35,322 bases of DNA from Betaproteobacteria bacterium (GCA_029883975.1 JAOUIL010000028.1:1-35322); one strand, 5' to 3'. Shown: positions 1-7,710, counted from the first letter of the stretch. Numbers and translations: made by a program. The notes: a model not told the origin generated them from the sequence alone.

Positions 1-672
1 CACACCGAAGCCTGCTGCGACCTCGCGCGCCTCGCGGGCCTGACGCCCGCGGCGGTGCTGTGCGAAGTCATGAAGGACGACGGCACGATGGCGCGCCTGC
101 CCGACCTGCTGGAGTTCAGCGCGCAGCACGGCTTGAAGATCGGCACGATCGCCGACCTGATCGAGTACCGCAACCGCCACGAGTCGCTGGTCAGCCGCAG
201 CTTCGAGCGCGACATCGACACCGCCTGGGGGCGCTTTCGCCTGGTCGCCTTCCACGACCTGCCGACGCGCACCACGCACCTCGCGCTGGTCGCGGGCGCG
301 CCGCGCGCCGACGCGGAAACGCTGGTGCGCGTGCACGAGCCGCTCTCGGTCGTCGACCTGCTCGACGCCGGCCCCGGCACGCACACCTGGGGCGTCGGCG
401 AGGCGCTCACGGCCATCGCGCGCGCCGGCACCGGCGTCATGGTGCTGCTCAACTGCAACCAGACGTCCGAAGCGCTCGACGCGCGTCTCACGGACACGCG
501 CCCGGCGCGCCAGGGCCGCAGCGCCGACCTGCGCAACTACGGTATCGGCGCGCAGATCCTGAGGGAGCTCGGCGTGGGCCGCATGCGCCTGATGGCCGCG
601 CCGCGCAAGATGCCGAGCATGACGGGCTTCGGCCTGGAGGTCACCGGCTACGTCGAGTCGCCGCGGGGCTAG
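1..672 (+). CDS. ribBA: 3,4-dihydroxy-2-butanone 4-phosphate synthase with degenerate GTP cyclohydrolase II domain (RibBX-like), 3' part
   Basis: The frame is open from base 1, so the 5' end lies outside the window. The first residues (HTEACCDLARLAGL, then a CEVMKDDGTMARLPDL stretch) are the C-terminal part of DHBP synthase, which converts ribulose 5-phosphate to the four-carbon riboflavin precursor. The following ~150 residues have the fold order of GTP cyclohydrolase II and keep the late YGIGAQILRELGVG segment. However, the region where active enzymes carry the three zinc cysteines (C..GD....RC.C) reads HEPLSVVDLLDAGPGTHTWG, with no cysteines. That matches the known proteobacterial RibBX variant, whose second domain is not a working cyclohydrolase. 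The gene ends three bases before ribH in the same frame. The family call is firm; loss of cyclohydrolase activity is inferred from the missing ligands. Confidence 0.9.
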   Translation, partial: HTEACCDLARLAGLTPAAVLCEVMKDDGTMARLPDLLEFSAQHGLKIGTIADLIEYRNRHESLVSRSFERDIDTAWGRFRLVAFHDLPTRTTHLALVAGAPRADAETLVRVHEPLSVVDLLDAGPGTHTWGVGEALTAIARAGTGVMVLLNCNQTSEALDARLTDTRPARQGRSADLRNYGIGAQILRELGVGRMRLMAAPRKMPSMTGFGLEVTGYVESPRG

Positions 673-675
673 GCG

Positions 676-1095
676 ATGCGCCTGGGGATCGTGGCGAGCA
701 GGTTCAACGAGGAACTCTGCGACAGGCTCCTGCAGGGCGCGACCGCGGAAGCCGCGCGCCTGGGCGTCAAGGACGTGGTGGTGCAGAAGGTGCCCGGCGC
801 GCTGGAAATCCCGCTTGCGCTGCAATGGATGGCGCAATCCGGCCGCTTCGACTGCCTGGCGGCGATCGGCTGCGTGGTGCGCGGCGACACCTATCACTTC
901 GAGGTGGTGGCGAACGAGTCCGCGCGCGGCCTGATGGACGTGGCGCTCGAGTTCGGCATTCCCGTGGCGAACGGCATCCTCACCACCGAAGACGAGGCGC
1001 AGGCCCGCGCGCGCCTGGACAAGGGTGCGGAAGCCGTGCGCGTGGCGCTGGAGATGGCGGCGCTCGGCCAGAAGATGGGGGAGGCGCGCAAGTGA
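676..1095 (+). CDS. ribH: 6,7-dimethyl-8-ribityllumazine synthase
   Basis: This enzyme condenses 5-amino-6-ribitylaminouracil with dihydroxybutanone phosphate in the penultimate step of riboflavin synthesis. The 139-residue product has the family landmarks: [15 protein letters not shown] near the N-terminus, the substrate loop [11 protein letters not shown], and [10 protein letters not shown] holding the catalytic His. A GILTTE motif lies near residue 100. It is about 15 residues shorter than usual at the N-terminus. The upstream codons cannot supply the missing strand because the previous gene's TAG lies only two codons before this ATG. The beta-strand normally used for inter-pentamer contacts is therefore largely absent, which might favour pentamers; that is inference. 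Its stop overlaps the GTG start of nusB by four bases. Confidence 0.93.
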   Translation: MRLGIVASRFNEELCDRLLQGATAEAARLGVKDVVVQKVPGALEIPLALQWMAQSGRFDCLAAIGCVVRGDTYHFEVVANESARGLMDVALEFGIPVANGILTTEDEAQARARLDKGAEAVRVALEMAALGQKMGEARK

Positions 1096-1523
1096 CGAAG
1101 CCCTCGCGCCGGCGCTCGCGCGAGCTGGCGCTGCAGGCGCTGTACGCCTGGCAGCTCGGCGGCGGCGACGCGCTCGAGCAGTTGCGCGCGCTCGGCGAGG
1201 ACGGCGAGGCGCCGGGCGGCCTCGCGGAGGCGCTGGTGCGCGGCGTGCTGTCGCGCGCGGACGAGCTGAAGGCGCTGATCGCGCCGTGCCTCGACCGCGA
1301 CTTCAGCCGGCTCTCGCCGGTGGAGCGCGCGATTCTCTACATCGGTGCGTTCGAGCTCGCCGCGCAGCCGCAGACGCCGTTCAAGGTGGTGATCAACGAG
1401 GCGGTCGAGCTGGGCAAGAGCTTCGGCGGCACGGGCGGGCACAAGTTCGTCAACGGCGTGCTGGAGAAGCTCGCCGCCGGGCTGCGCCCGGACGAGACCG
1501 GGCGCAGGACGCAGCCCGCCTGA
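1092..1523 (+). CDS. nusB: Transcription antitermination factor NusB
   Basis: A 143-residue NusB-family protein starting at a GTG that overlaps the ribH stop (GTGA). The N-terminal [15 protein letters not shown] segment is the usual NusB opening helix. The closing [27 protein letters not shown] segment is the signature C-terminal helix pair. NusB binds boxA RNA with NusE/S10 and assembles the antitermination complex on rRNA operons. Linkage to ribH upstream and thiL downstream is the common proteobacterial order. Length and motifs are normal, and translational coupling to ribH is likely from the overlap. Confidence 0.95.
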   Translation: MTKPSRRRSRELALQALYAWQLGGGDALEQLRALGEDGEAPGGLAEALVRGVLSRADELKALIAPCLDRDFSRLSPVERAILYIGAFELAAQPQTPFKVVINEAVELGKSFGGTGGHKFVNGVLEKLAAGLRPDETGRRTQPA

Positions 1524-1531
1524 GGACGGCC

Positions 1532-2446
1532 GTGCCGTCCGAATTCGAGATCATCCGCCGCTACTTCTCGCGGCCCGCGCGCCATGCGGTGCTCGGCGTG
1601 GGCGACGACGCCGCCTTGCTCGCGCCCTCCCCGGGCATGGAGCTCGCGGCGGCCACCGACCTGCTGGTCGGCGGGCGGCATTTCCTGCCCGGCGCCGATC
1701 CGCGCCTGCTCGGCCACAAGACGCTCGCGGTGAACCTGTCGGACATGGCGGCGATGGGCGCGACGCCGCGCTGGGCGATGCTGGCGATGGCGCTGGAGAA
1801 AGACGACGAGGCGTGGCTGGCCGTGTTTTCCGCGGGCTTCTACGCGCTCGCCGAGCGCTTCGGCGTCGACCTGGTCGGCGGCGACACGACGCGCGGGCCG
1901 CTCGCGCTGTGCGTGGCGATCCTCGGCGAGGTGCCGGCGGGCAGCGCGCTGCGGCGCGACGGCGCGCACGCGGGCGACGACGTGTGGGTCTCGGGCGAGC
2001 TGGGCGGCGCGGCCTACGCGCTCACCGATCCCGGCGACGCGGCGGCCGCCCGGCGGCTGCACGCGCCGGAGCCGCGCGTGGCGCTGGGCGAGGCCTTGCG
2101 CGGCCTCGCCAGCGCGGCGATCGACGTCTCCGACGGCTTCGCGCAGGACCTCGGCCACATCCTCGAATCTTCCAGGGTGGGCGCGGAGGTGCGCTACGCG
2201 CTGCTGCCCAGGCATCGCATCGCCGATCCCGTGCTCGAGCGCCGCTGCGTGCTCTCGGGCGGCGACGATTACGAGCTCGTGTTCACCGCGCCGCCGGCGC
2301 AGCGCGCGGCGATCGAGCGGCTTGCGGGCGAGCCGAAGCTCACGCGCGTGGGCACGATACTCGCGGGCGCAGCGGCGCTGCGCGTGCTGGACGAGCGCGG
2401 CGCGCCGATTGCCGCAGAGCGCGGCTACGACCACTTCGCCCCATGA
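1532..2446 (+). CDS. thiL: Thiamine-monophosphate kinase
   Basis: ThiL phosphorylates thiamine monophosphate to the pyrophosphate cofactor. The start is taken as GTG (VPSEFEIIRRYF), eight bases after the nusB stop, because family members open with a SEFE(L/I)I motif. The 304-residue product shows the AIRS/PurM-like kinase landmarks: GVGDDAALL, ATDLLVGGRHF, HKTLAVNLSDMAAMGA, GGDTTRG, then AIDVSDGFAQDL and LSGGDDYELVFT, which bind Mg2+ and the phosphates. It is slightly short compared with typical members of about 320 residues, but no core motif is missing. Its TGA lies within the ATG of pgpA (ATGA overlap). Confidence 0.94.
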   Translation: MPSEFEIIRRYFSRPARHAVLGVGDDAALLAPSPGMELAAATDLLVGGRHFLPGADPRLLGHKTLAVNLSDMAAMGATPRWAMLAMALEKDDEAWLAVFSAGFYALAERFGVDLVGGDTTRGPLALCVAILGEVPAGSALRRDGAHAGDDVWVSGELGGAAYALTDPGDAAAARRLHAPEPRVALGEALRGLASAAIDVSDGFAQDLGHILESSRVGAEVRYALLPRHRIADPVLERRCVLSGGDDYELVFTAPPAQRAAIERLAGEPKLTRVGTILAGAAALRVLDERGAPIAAERGYDHFAP

Positions 2447-2931
2447 TCGCCTCGCGCCCGCAGCCGCGCTTCGCCTTCACGCACCCGGCGCACTTCATCG
2501 CCTTCGGTTTCGGCGCCGGGCTCGCGCCCTTCGCCCCCGGGACCGCCGGCACGCTGGTCGCGTTTCCCCTGTGGTGGGTGCTCGGCGCCTATCCGCCGGC
2601 GGTGCTGTTCGCCATCCTCGCGTTCCTGTTCGCGGTCGGCGTGTGGGCGTGCGAGCTCACCGGGCGGCGCATGGGGGTCGCCGACCATGGCGCCATGTGC
2701 TGGGACGAGATCGTGGCGTTCCTCCTCGTGCTGGCGATCGCGCCGCAGAACTGGCGCTGGCAGGCCGCGGCCTTCCTGCTGTTTCGCGCCTTCGACGTCG
2801 TCAAGCCGCCGCCCATCCGCCAGCTCGAGAGCCGCATGAAGGGCGGCTTCGGCGTGATGTTCGACGATCTCCTCGCCGCGGGCTACACGCTGCTCGTGCT
2901 GGCGCTCGCGCGGCGCTTCGTCTTCGCGTGA
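2443..2931 (+). CDS. pgpA: Phosphatidylglycerophosphatase A
   Basis: This integral inner-membrane enzyme removes the phosphate from phosphatidylglycerophosphate to make phosphatidylglycerol. The 162-residue product has the PgpA order of motifs: FGFGAGLAPFAPGTAGTL near residue 30, then WDEIVA, then FRAFDVVKPPPI, and finally GVMFDDLLAAGY. There are about four hydrophobic segments. Acidic residues in the WDE, FDV and FDD motifs are the probable metal-binding and catalytic positions. It starts at an ATG overlapping thiL and ends in a GTGA overlap with pncC, so it sits in one translationally coupled series. Confidence is high. Confidence 0.94.
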   Translation: MIASRPQPRFAFTHPAHFIAFGFGAGLAPFAPGTAGTLVAFPLWWVLGAYPPAVLFAILAFLFAVGVWACELTGRRMGVADHGAMCWDEIVAFLLVLAIAPQNWRWQAAAFLLFRAFDVVKPPPIRQLESRMKGGFGVMFDDLLAAGYTLLVLALARRFVFA

Positions 2932-3395
2932 ACGAGCTCGCGCGACAGGTGGGCGAGGCGCTCAAGGCGCGGGGCCTCAAGCTCGTGAGCGCCGAGTCCT
3001 GCACCGGCGGCTGGGTGGCGATGGCGCTGACGGCGGTCGCCGGCAGCTCAAACTGGTTCGAGCGCGGCTACGTCACCTATTCCAACGCCGCCAAGCGCGA
3101 GGACCTGGGCGTCGCCGCGGAAACGCTCGCGCGCCACGGCGCGGTGAGCGAGCAGGTGGCGCGCGAGATGGCGGCCGGCGCACTGGAAAAGGGCGGCGCC
3201 CGGGTCGCGCTCGCCATCACCGGCGTGGCCGGCCCCACGGGCGGCACGCCCGCCAAGCCCGTCGGCACGGTGTGCTTCGCGTGGACGGACGGGAGTAAGA
3301 TGGTGAGCGAAACCAGGCGCTTCGACGGCGATCGCGAGCGCGTGCGCCGCCAGTCCGTCGAGCGGTCCCTGCAAGGATTACTGGAGCTGCTGTGA
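2928..3395 (+). CDS. pncC: Nicotinamide-nucleotide amidohydrolase (CinA C-terminal family)
   Basis: PncC deamidates nicotinamide mononucleotide to nicotinate mononucleotide in pyridine nucleotide recycling. The 155-residue stand-alone domain shows SAESCTGGWVAMALTAVAGSS, the nucleophile-containing opening motif. Later come GYVTYSNAAKREDLGV, the glycine-rich ITGVAGPTGGTPAKPVGTV segment, and a closing RFDGDRERVRRQSV helix. There is no N-terminal CinA/MoeA-like domain, so this is the short PncC form. It starts at a GTG overlapping pgpA and its stop overlaps the next GTG, continuing the chain of four-base overlaps. Function is assigned with confidence from motif content. Confidence 0.93.
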   Translation: MNELARQVGEALKARGLKLVSAESCTGGWVAMALTAVAGSSNWFERGYVTYSNAAKREDLGVAAETLARHGAVSEQVAREMAAGALEKGGARVALAITGVAGPTGGTPAKPVGTVCFAWTDGSKMVSETRRFDGDRERVRRQSVERSLQGLLELL

Positions 3396-4756
3396 CCCAG
3401 GTGCGACCCGCCGCCGTGGCGGGCATGTTCTATCCGCGCGAGGCACGCGAGCTGGAGCGCGAAGTCGCCGGCCTGCTGGACGGCGTGGAGAACCTCGCGC
3501 CGCGCTTCGGCCATCCGAAAGCGATCATCGTGCCGCACGCCGGCTACGTCTACTCCGGCCCGATCGCCGCGCGCGCCTACGACGAGCTGGGCGCGGCGCG
3601 CGGCGTCGTGCGCCGCGTGGTGCTGCTCGGGCCGGTGCACCGCGTGCCGGTGCGGGGCCTGGCGCTGCCCGGCGTGCAGGCGTTCGACACGCCGCTCGGC
3701 CGCGTGCCGGTGGACGCCGAGGGCGTGCGCATGCTGGCGCTGTTCCGGCACGTGGTGGAGAGCCGCGCGACGCACGCCATGGAGCATTCGCTCGAGGTGC
3801 AGCTGCCGTTCCTGCAGAAGATGCTGGGCGAGTTCTCGCTGCTGCCGCTCGCCGTGGGCGACGCACGGCCGCAGGAGGTGCGCGAGGTGATCGAGCGGCT
3901 GTGGGGCGGCCCGGAGACGCTGATCGTCGTGTCCACCGACCTGTCGCACCACCACGCCTACGACGAGGCGCGCGCCATCGACCGCGCGACGCTCGCGCGC
4001 ATCGCCGCCTTCGGCACGGACATCAACCACGAGGAGGCCTGCGGCGCGACGGTGCTCAACGGCTTCCTGTCCGCCGCCAGGGCGCGCGGCCTGTCCATGC
4101 GGCTGCTCGGCGCCTGCAATTCGGGCGACACCGCGGGCGACAGGGACAAGGTGGTGGGCTACTCGGCGTTCGCGCTCTACGAAGGCGGCCGCACCTCGCT
4201 CGAGGAAACCGGCGAGACGCTGCTCGACATCGCGCGCGGCGCGATCAGTCATGCGCTCGGCGTGCAGCGCGAGCGTCCGCGCGTGGACCGGGCGCCCTGG
4301 CTCGTGCGCCCGGGGGCAACCTTCGTGTCGCTGCGCAGGGAAGGCAAGCTGCGAGGCTGCATCGGCAGCCTCGCCGCGCAGCGCGCCCTCGGCGCGGACG
4401 TGGCGGAGAACGCGGTCGCCGCGGCGATGCGCGATCCGCGCTTCGCGCCGCTCACCGCGCCCGAGTGGCTGGGCTGCGGCGTGGAAGTATCCGTGCTCTC
4501 GCCCGCCAAGCCGCTGCGCTTCGCCGACGAGGCCGAGATGCTGGCGCAGCTGCGGCCCGGCGAGGACGGCGTGATCCTGGAGTACCAGGGCCGGCGCGCC
4601 ACCTTCCTGCCGCAGGTGTGGGAGACGTTCGAGGACAAGCGCGCGTTCCTCGCCGAGCTGATGGGCAAGGCCGGCATCCCGGCCGGCACGCGCCTCGAGC
4701 TCTGCAGCCTGTGGCGCTATCGCGTGCTCAAGTGGACCACGCCGCCCCGGCAATAG
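3392..4756 (+). CDS. AmmeMemoRadiSam system protein B fused to protein A (MEMO-AMMECR1 fusion)
   Basis: A 454-residue two-domain protein. Residues 1 to about 265 are a MEMO1-like domain with AGMFYP, VPHAGYVYSGPIAARAY, GPVHRVPV, HAMEHSLEVQLPFLQ, STDLSHHHAYDEA and GACNSGDTAGDRDKVVGYSAFA; its histidines and the late Cys match the MEMO metal site. Residues from about 280 form an AMMECR1 domain with TFVSLRREGKLRGCIGSL, DPRFAPLT and a VEVSVLSPAKPL strand. The three AmmeMemoRadiSam components occur together widely, but their joint reaction is not established to my knowledge. B and A are one polypeptide here, which implies they act in a complex, and the radical SAM partner follows with a 25-base overlap. 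The GTG start overlaps pncC. The domain call is strong; function is unknown. Confidence 0.9.
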   Translation: MTQVRPAAVAGMFYPREARELEREVAGLLDGVENLAPRFGHPKAIIVPHAGYVYSGPIAARAYDELGAARGVVRRVVLLGPVHRVPVRGLALPGVQAFDTPLGRVPVDAEGVRMLALFRHVVESRATHAMEHSLEVQLPFLQKMLGEFSLLPLAVGDARPQEVREVIERLWGGPETLIVVSTDLSHHHAYDEARAIDRATLARIAAFGTDINHEEACGATVLNGFLSAARARGLSMRLLGACNSGDTAGDRDKVVGYSAFALYEGGRTSLEETGETLLDIARGAISHALGVQRERPRVDRAPWLVRPGATFVSLRREGKLRGCIGSLAAQRALGADVAENAVAAAMRDPRFAPLTAPEWLGCGVEVSVLSPAKPLRFADEAEMLAQLRPGEDGVILEYQGRRATFLPQVWETFEDKRAFLAELMGKAGIPAGTRLELCSLWRYRVLKWTTPPRQ

Positions 4757-5820
4757 AGACCTCCCATCCGGGGCGCTGGTGGCACGCGCTGCCGGACGGC
4801 CGCATCCAGTGCGACCTGTGCCCGCGCGACTGCCGACTGCACGAGGGCCAGCGCGGCCTGTGCTTCGTGAGGAAGATGCAGAACGGCCGCATGGTGCTCA
4901 CCACCTACGGGCGCTCCTCGGGCTTCTGCGTGGATCCGATCGAGAAGAAGCCCCTCAACCAGTTCTACCCCGGCACCTCGGTGCTCTCGTTCGGCACCGC
5001 CGGCTGCAACCTCGCCTGCAAGTTCTGCCAGAACTGGGACATCTCCAAGAGCCGCGAGCTCGACCGGCTGCAGGACGCGGCTTCGCCCGAGGCGATCGCG
5101 CGCGCTGCGGTGCAGCTCGGCTGCAAGTCGGTGGCCTACACCTACAACGACCCGGTGATCTTCGCCGAGTACGCCATGGACATCGCCGACGCCTGCCGCG
5201 CGCAGGGCGTGCAGAACGTGGCGGTGACCGCGGGCTACATCCACCCCGGGGCGCGGCGCGAGTTCTACGCGAAGATGGACGCGGCCAACGTCGACCTGAA
5301 GGCGTTCACCGACGATTTCTACTGGAAGCTGTGCGGCGCGCGCCTGCAGCCGGTGCTCGAGACGCTCGTTTACCTGGCGAAGGAGACGGACGTGTGGACC
5401 GAGATCACCACGCTGCTGATTCCCGGGAAGAACGACTCGGACGCCGAGCTCGAGGCCGAGTCGCGATGGATCTTCGAGCACCTCGGGCCGGACGTGCCGC
5501 TGCACTTCACCGCCTTCCACGCGGACTGGAAGATGACCGACATCCCCGCCACGCCGGCGGCGACGCTGACGCGCGCGCGCGACATCGCGCGCAAGGCCGG
5601 CCTGCGCTACGTCTACACCGGCAACGTGCACGACGAGGGCGGGGGCAGCACCTATTGCCCGTCGTGCGGCGAGGCGGTGATCGTGCGCGACTGGTACCGC
5701 ATCAACCGCTACCGGCTGTCGGAGAGCGGCGCTTGCCTCGCCTGCGGCGCGCAAGTGGCCGGGAGGTACCAGAAGTTCGGCAAGCCCTTCGGGCCGCGGC
5801 GGATACCGGTGCGCCTATAA
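4732..5820 (+). CDS. amrS: AmmeMemoRadiSam system radical SAM enzyme
   Basis: Radical SAM enzyme of the AmmeMemoRadiSam set, 362 residues from the GTG chosen here, the nearest start preceding the conserved HPGRWWHALPDGRIQCDLCPRDC opening. A first cysteine cluster (CDLCPRDC, residues 27-34) is followed by the 4Fe-4S motif C92-x3-C96-x2-C99 in GCNLACKFCQNW. Further conserved parts are YTYNDPVIFAEY, VAVTAGYIHPGARR, ANVDLKAFTDDFYWKL and LLIPGKNDSD. A zinc-ribbon-like pair (YCPSCGEAV and CLACGAQV) closes the protein. The family resembles pyruvate formate-lyase activating enzymes but the target is unknown. It overlaps the B-A fusion by 25 bases, so co-translation is likely. The start has no strong ribosome binding site and is the uncertain part. 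Confidence 0.9.
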   Translation: MDHAAPAIETSHPGRWWHALPDGRIQCDLCPRDCRLHEGQRGLCFVRKMQNGRMVLTTYGRSSGFCVDPIEKKPLNQFYPGTSVLSFGTAGCNLACKFCQNWDISKSRELDRLQDAASPEAIARAAVQLGCKSVAYTYNDPVIFAEYAMDIADACRAQGVQNVAVTAGYIHPGARREFYAKMDAANVDLKAFTDDFYWKLCGARLQPVLETLVYLAKETDVWTEITTLLIPGKNDSDAELEAESRWIFEHLGPDVPLHFTAFHADWKMTDIPATPAATLTRARDIARKAGLRYVYTGNVHDEGGGSTYCPSCGEAVIVRDWYRINRYRLSESGACLACGAQVAGRYQKFGKPFGPRRIPVRL

Positions 5821-5853
5821 GGGGGTCAGAACAACATTTCTTTCTGATCCCCC
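5821..5853. repeat. REP-like hairpin at the left end of the RAYT unit
   Basis: A 10-bp stem, GGGGGTCAGA (5821-5830) against TCTGATCCCCC (5843-5853), is perfect apart from one bulged T and has a 12-base loop. It directly follows the amrS stop and contains the transposase stop codon, so the last codons of the transposase are part of the hairpin. Hairpins of this type beside Y1 transposases are the usual REP arrangement. Confidence 0.75.
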
Positions 5854-6560
5854 GGCGGCTGCACAACATCCGCCGTCTCTTTCCTGGGGCGTCCGCGGCG
5901 CGGCGGGAGTACTGACCGTCCGAGCCTGCGCTGTATATCCGCGAGAAAGGGCTCGGCGCCCAAAGCCCAGCCCTTGTTCAGTGCAGTTCTCAAACGGGCC
6001 AGTTCGTCGTCCGCGACTGCATCGCCGAATAGCGACCTGAACACTTCGTAGCGTTCGCCCTCGCTCGTCCCGAGGGCGAGGTAGCGGGCGTGCGGGGTGA
6101 TCAGCCTGCTCGTCTCGCCCCTTGCGTAGAAGCGGTGACTCGACCAGGGGTAATCACCCGCATGGCGAACGATCCCTGCGCGCACTGGGTTGAGCTCGAT
6201 GTAGCGATGGCACGCAAACAGGTAGCGCTCGCTGTCGATGAGGCTCGACTTGAAGCGGCCCTCCCAGAGCGTCCCGGTCCTGCCGTGAACCTTGTTGAAG
6301 ATCCGCACGTAGCGTCGCCCGAGGTCTTGCAGCATTCCGGACGCTGCGCCCTGCGCTCTTGGGGTCAGCAGCAGGTGCACATGGTTGCTCATCAGCACAT
6401 ACGCATGGATATCGCAGCCGCAGGCCGCCGCCGCGTGCCCTAGCCATTTGAGATAGAACCTGCGATCGAGGTCGCCAAGAAAGCAGGCCGCCCGGTTGTT
6501 GCCGCGCTGCACGATGTGCAACGGGACACCCGGCAACTCTAGCCGGGGAGGTCGCGGCAT
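5826..6560 (-). CDS. REP-associated tyrosine transposase (RAYT, Y1_Tnp family)
   Basis: A 244-residue single-strand DNA transposase of the IS200/IS605-like Y1 superfamily. It opens with MPRPPRLELPGVPLHIVQRGNN, standard for RAYTs. It carries the HUH-type metal motif in AYVLMSNHVHLLLTP (residues ~54-68). The catalytic Tyr region is ACHRYIELNPVRAGIV, followed by the WSSH.FY block. The C-terminal ~70 residues end in a basic RRGRPRK stretch. Such enzymes cut and join REP hairpins; they are commonly domesticated as single genomic copies. The stop codon is inside the REP-like hairpin. All visible catalytic residues are present, so it may be active. The start ATG is the one before the conserved opening. 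Confidence 0.92.
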   Translation of the reverse strand: MPRPPRLELPGVPLHIVQRGNNRAACFLGDLDRRFYLKWLGHAAAACGCDIHAYVLMSNHVHLLLTPRAQGAASGMLQDLGRRYVRIFNKVHGRTGTLWEGRFKSSLIDSERYLFACHRYIELNPVRAGIVRHAGDYPWSSHRFYARGETSRLITPHARYLALGTSEGERYEVFRSLFGDAVADDELARLRTALNKGWALGAEPFLADIQRRLGRSVLPPRRGRPRKETADVVQPPGDQKEMLF

Positions 6561-6615
6561 GGCACCGTACGATTCTGGATCGTCACGAGTCCTATAACGC
6601 GCGAGCCTCGAAAAA

Positions 6616-6630
6616 GTTGATCTGACCCCA
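6616..6630. repeat. Right REP-like end of the RAYT unit
   Basis: GTTGATCTGACCCCA, the inverted near-copy (13 of 15) of 5821-5835. It abuts the TAA of the downstream permease gene. Unlike the left end, it has no complete hairpin arm next to it. Confidence 0.65.
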
Positions 6631-7536
6631 TTAAAGTACGGCGAGCGCGAACCACCACGCCGGCACGGTGAGGAAGGAAAGCGGGATGCCGATGCCCACC
6701 ATCAGCGTGGTGAGCTCGGGATCGAGCTTGTGCTGCGCAGCGACGATCGCGCCGCCGATCATGGGCGCCATCGCCGCCTCGAACACCGCGACTTGCATAG
6801 CCGGACTGTCGAGGTCGGCGAACGCCGCGAATACCGCCAGCACCGCCAGCGGACCAGCTACCAGCTTGAAGCCGAGGCCGGCCGCGAGAGGCTGCCAGCG
6901 CTCGCGCACGGCGGCAAAGCGCAGCTGGAAGCCCACCGACAGCAGCGCGAGCGGCGCGAGCGTATCGCCCAGGCGCAGCAGGACCGCGTCGATCCATTGC
7001 GGCAGCGCCACGGGCGCGAGCGCCAGGGCGGCCAGCACCGCGAGGAAGGGCGGGAAGGTGAAGATGCGGTGCGCCACGGCGCGCGCCGAGAGCTCGCCGC
7101 TGGAGAGCGTCGCTGCGACCAGCAGGCCGACGGTGGACAGCACCACGTAGGTGCCGAGCTGATCGATGAGGATTCCCAGGGCCACGTGCTCGCGGCCGAA
7201 GAAGCACTCGATCATCGGCACGCCGACGAACGAGGTATTGCCCAGCGCGCCGGTGAGGATCAGCGCGCCGGTGGTCGCCGCGGGCCAGCGCCACAGGCGC
7301 TGCGCGGCGAAGAAGAACGCCACCCCGGCCGCGAACAGCAGCCAGGCCATGGCGAGCGGCGCGGCGAGGCTGGCGTCGAACTCGAGGTGGCGCAGGTGGT
7401 GCAGCGTGAGCGCGGGCAGCGAGACGTGCACGATGAAGCCGTTGAGCGCCGCCGGGGTCGCCTCGGGCAGGCGACCCGAGCGGCGCAGCAGCACGCCGAG
7501 CGCGAAGCACACGAGCAGCAGGACGAAGTTCTGCAC
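6631..7536 (-). CDS. AEC family transporter (auxin efflux carrier type permease)
   Basis: A 301-residue inner-membrane permease with about ten hydrophobic segments spread along the whole length. Typical AEC features include an N-terminal membrane helix running into a RRSGRLPEATPAALN loop, GALGNTSFVGVPMIE around residue 100, LAPLALLSVGFQLR near 200, and EAAMAPMIGGAIVAAQH near 250. Bacterial members export or import small organic acids such as malate; the substrate cannot be told from sequence. It starts with GTG nine bases after the stop of a 54-residue membrane protein and ends the minus-strand operon that begins near 8315. The RAYT unit's right end sits at its stop codon without damaging it. 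Confidence 0.9.
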   Translation of the reverse strand: MQNFVLLLVCFALGVLLRRSGRLPEATPAALNGFIVHVSLPALTLHHLRHLEFDASLAAPLAMAWLLFAAGVAFFFAAQRLWRWPAATTGALILTGALGNTSFVGVPMIECFFGREHVALGILIDQLGTYVVLSTVGLLVAATLSSGELSARAVAHRIFTFPPFLAVLAALALAPVALPQWIDAVLLRLGDTLAPLALLSVGFQLRFAAVRERWQPLAAGLGFKLVAGPLAVLAVFAAFADLDSPAMQVAVFEAAMAPMIGGAIVAAQHKLDPELTTLMVGIGIPLSFLTVPAWWFALAVL

Positions 7537-7545
7537 GCGCAGCTC

Positions 7546-7710
7546 CTAGTGACGCGGCGCGAGCAGGCGCCAGCCGCCCTCGAGCGCGAGCCAGGCGAGC
7601 GGCGCGAGGCCGACGGCCATGGCCAGCCGCTCCTCGGCACCCAGCACCGCCGCGGCGTAGACCGCGACGATGCCGAGCTCGAGCTCGAGCGCGATGCGCA
7701 CGCCGCTCAT
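7546..7710 (-). CDS. Small hydrophobic protein, 54 residues
   Basis: Not recognised. The 54-residue product is mostly two hydrophobic stretches, ELGIVAVYAAAVLG and MAVGLAPLAWLALEGG, separated by a short charged turn, so it is probably a tiny helical hairpin in the inner membrane. Evidence that it is a gene is positional: its ATG overlaps the upstream gene's TGA (ATGA), its stop is nine bases before the GTG of the AEC permease, and the hydrophobic layout is regular. It may be an accessory subunit of the permease; that is inference. No independent ribosome binding site is needed given the overlap. Confidence 0.6.
   Translation of the reverse strand: MSGVRIALELELGIVAVYAAAVLGAEERLAMAVGLAPLAWLALEGGWRLLAPRH

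Larger units (their letters stand above)
5821..6630 (-). mobile_element. RAYT unit with REP-like terminal repeats
   Basis: About 810 bases inserted between amrS and the AEC permease gene. The left end GGGGGTCAGAACAAC (5821-5835) and the reverse complement of the right end, TGGGGTCAGATCAAC (6616-6630), match at 13 of 15 positions. Both touch the stop codons of the flanking genes. The single gene inside is a Y1-type transposase. No target-site duplication is obvious, as expected for HUH elements, and the two neighbouring genes look intact. Confidence 0.75.

Noticed and set aside
6569-6583. ACGAT-TCTGG-ATCGT hairpin upstream of the transposase start as a separate REP
   Set aside because: The stem is only five base pairs and its sequence is unlike the repeats at the unit's ends; it is likely chance.
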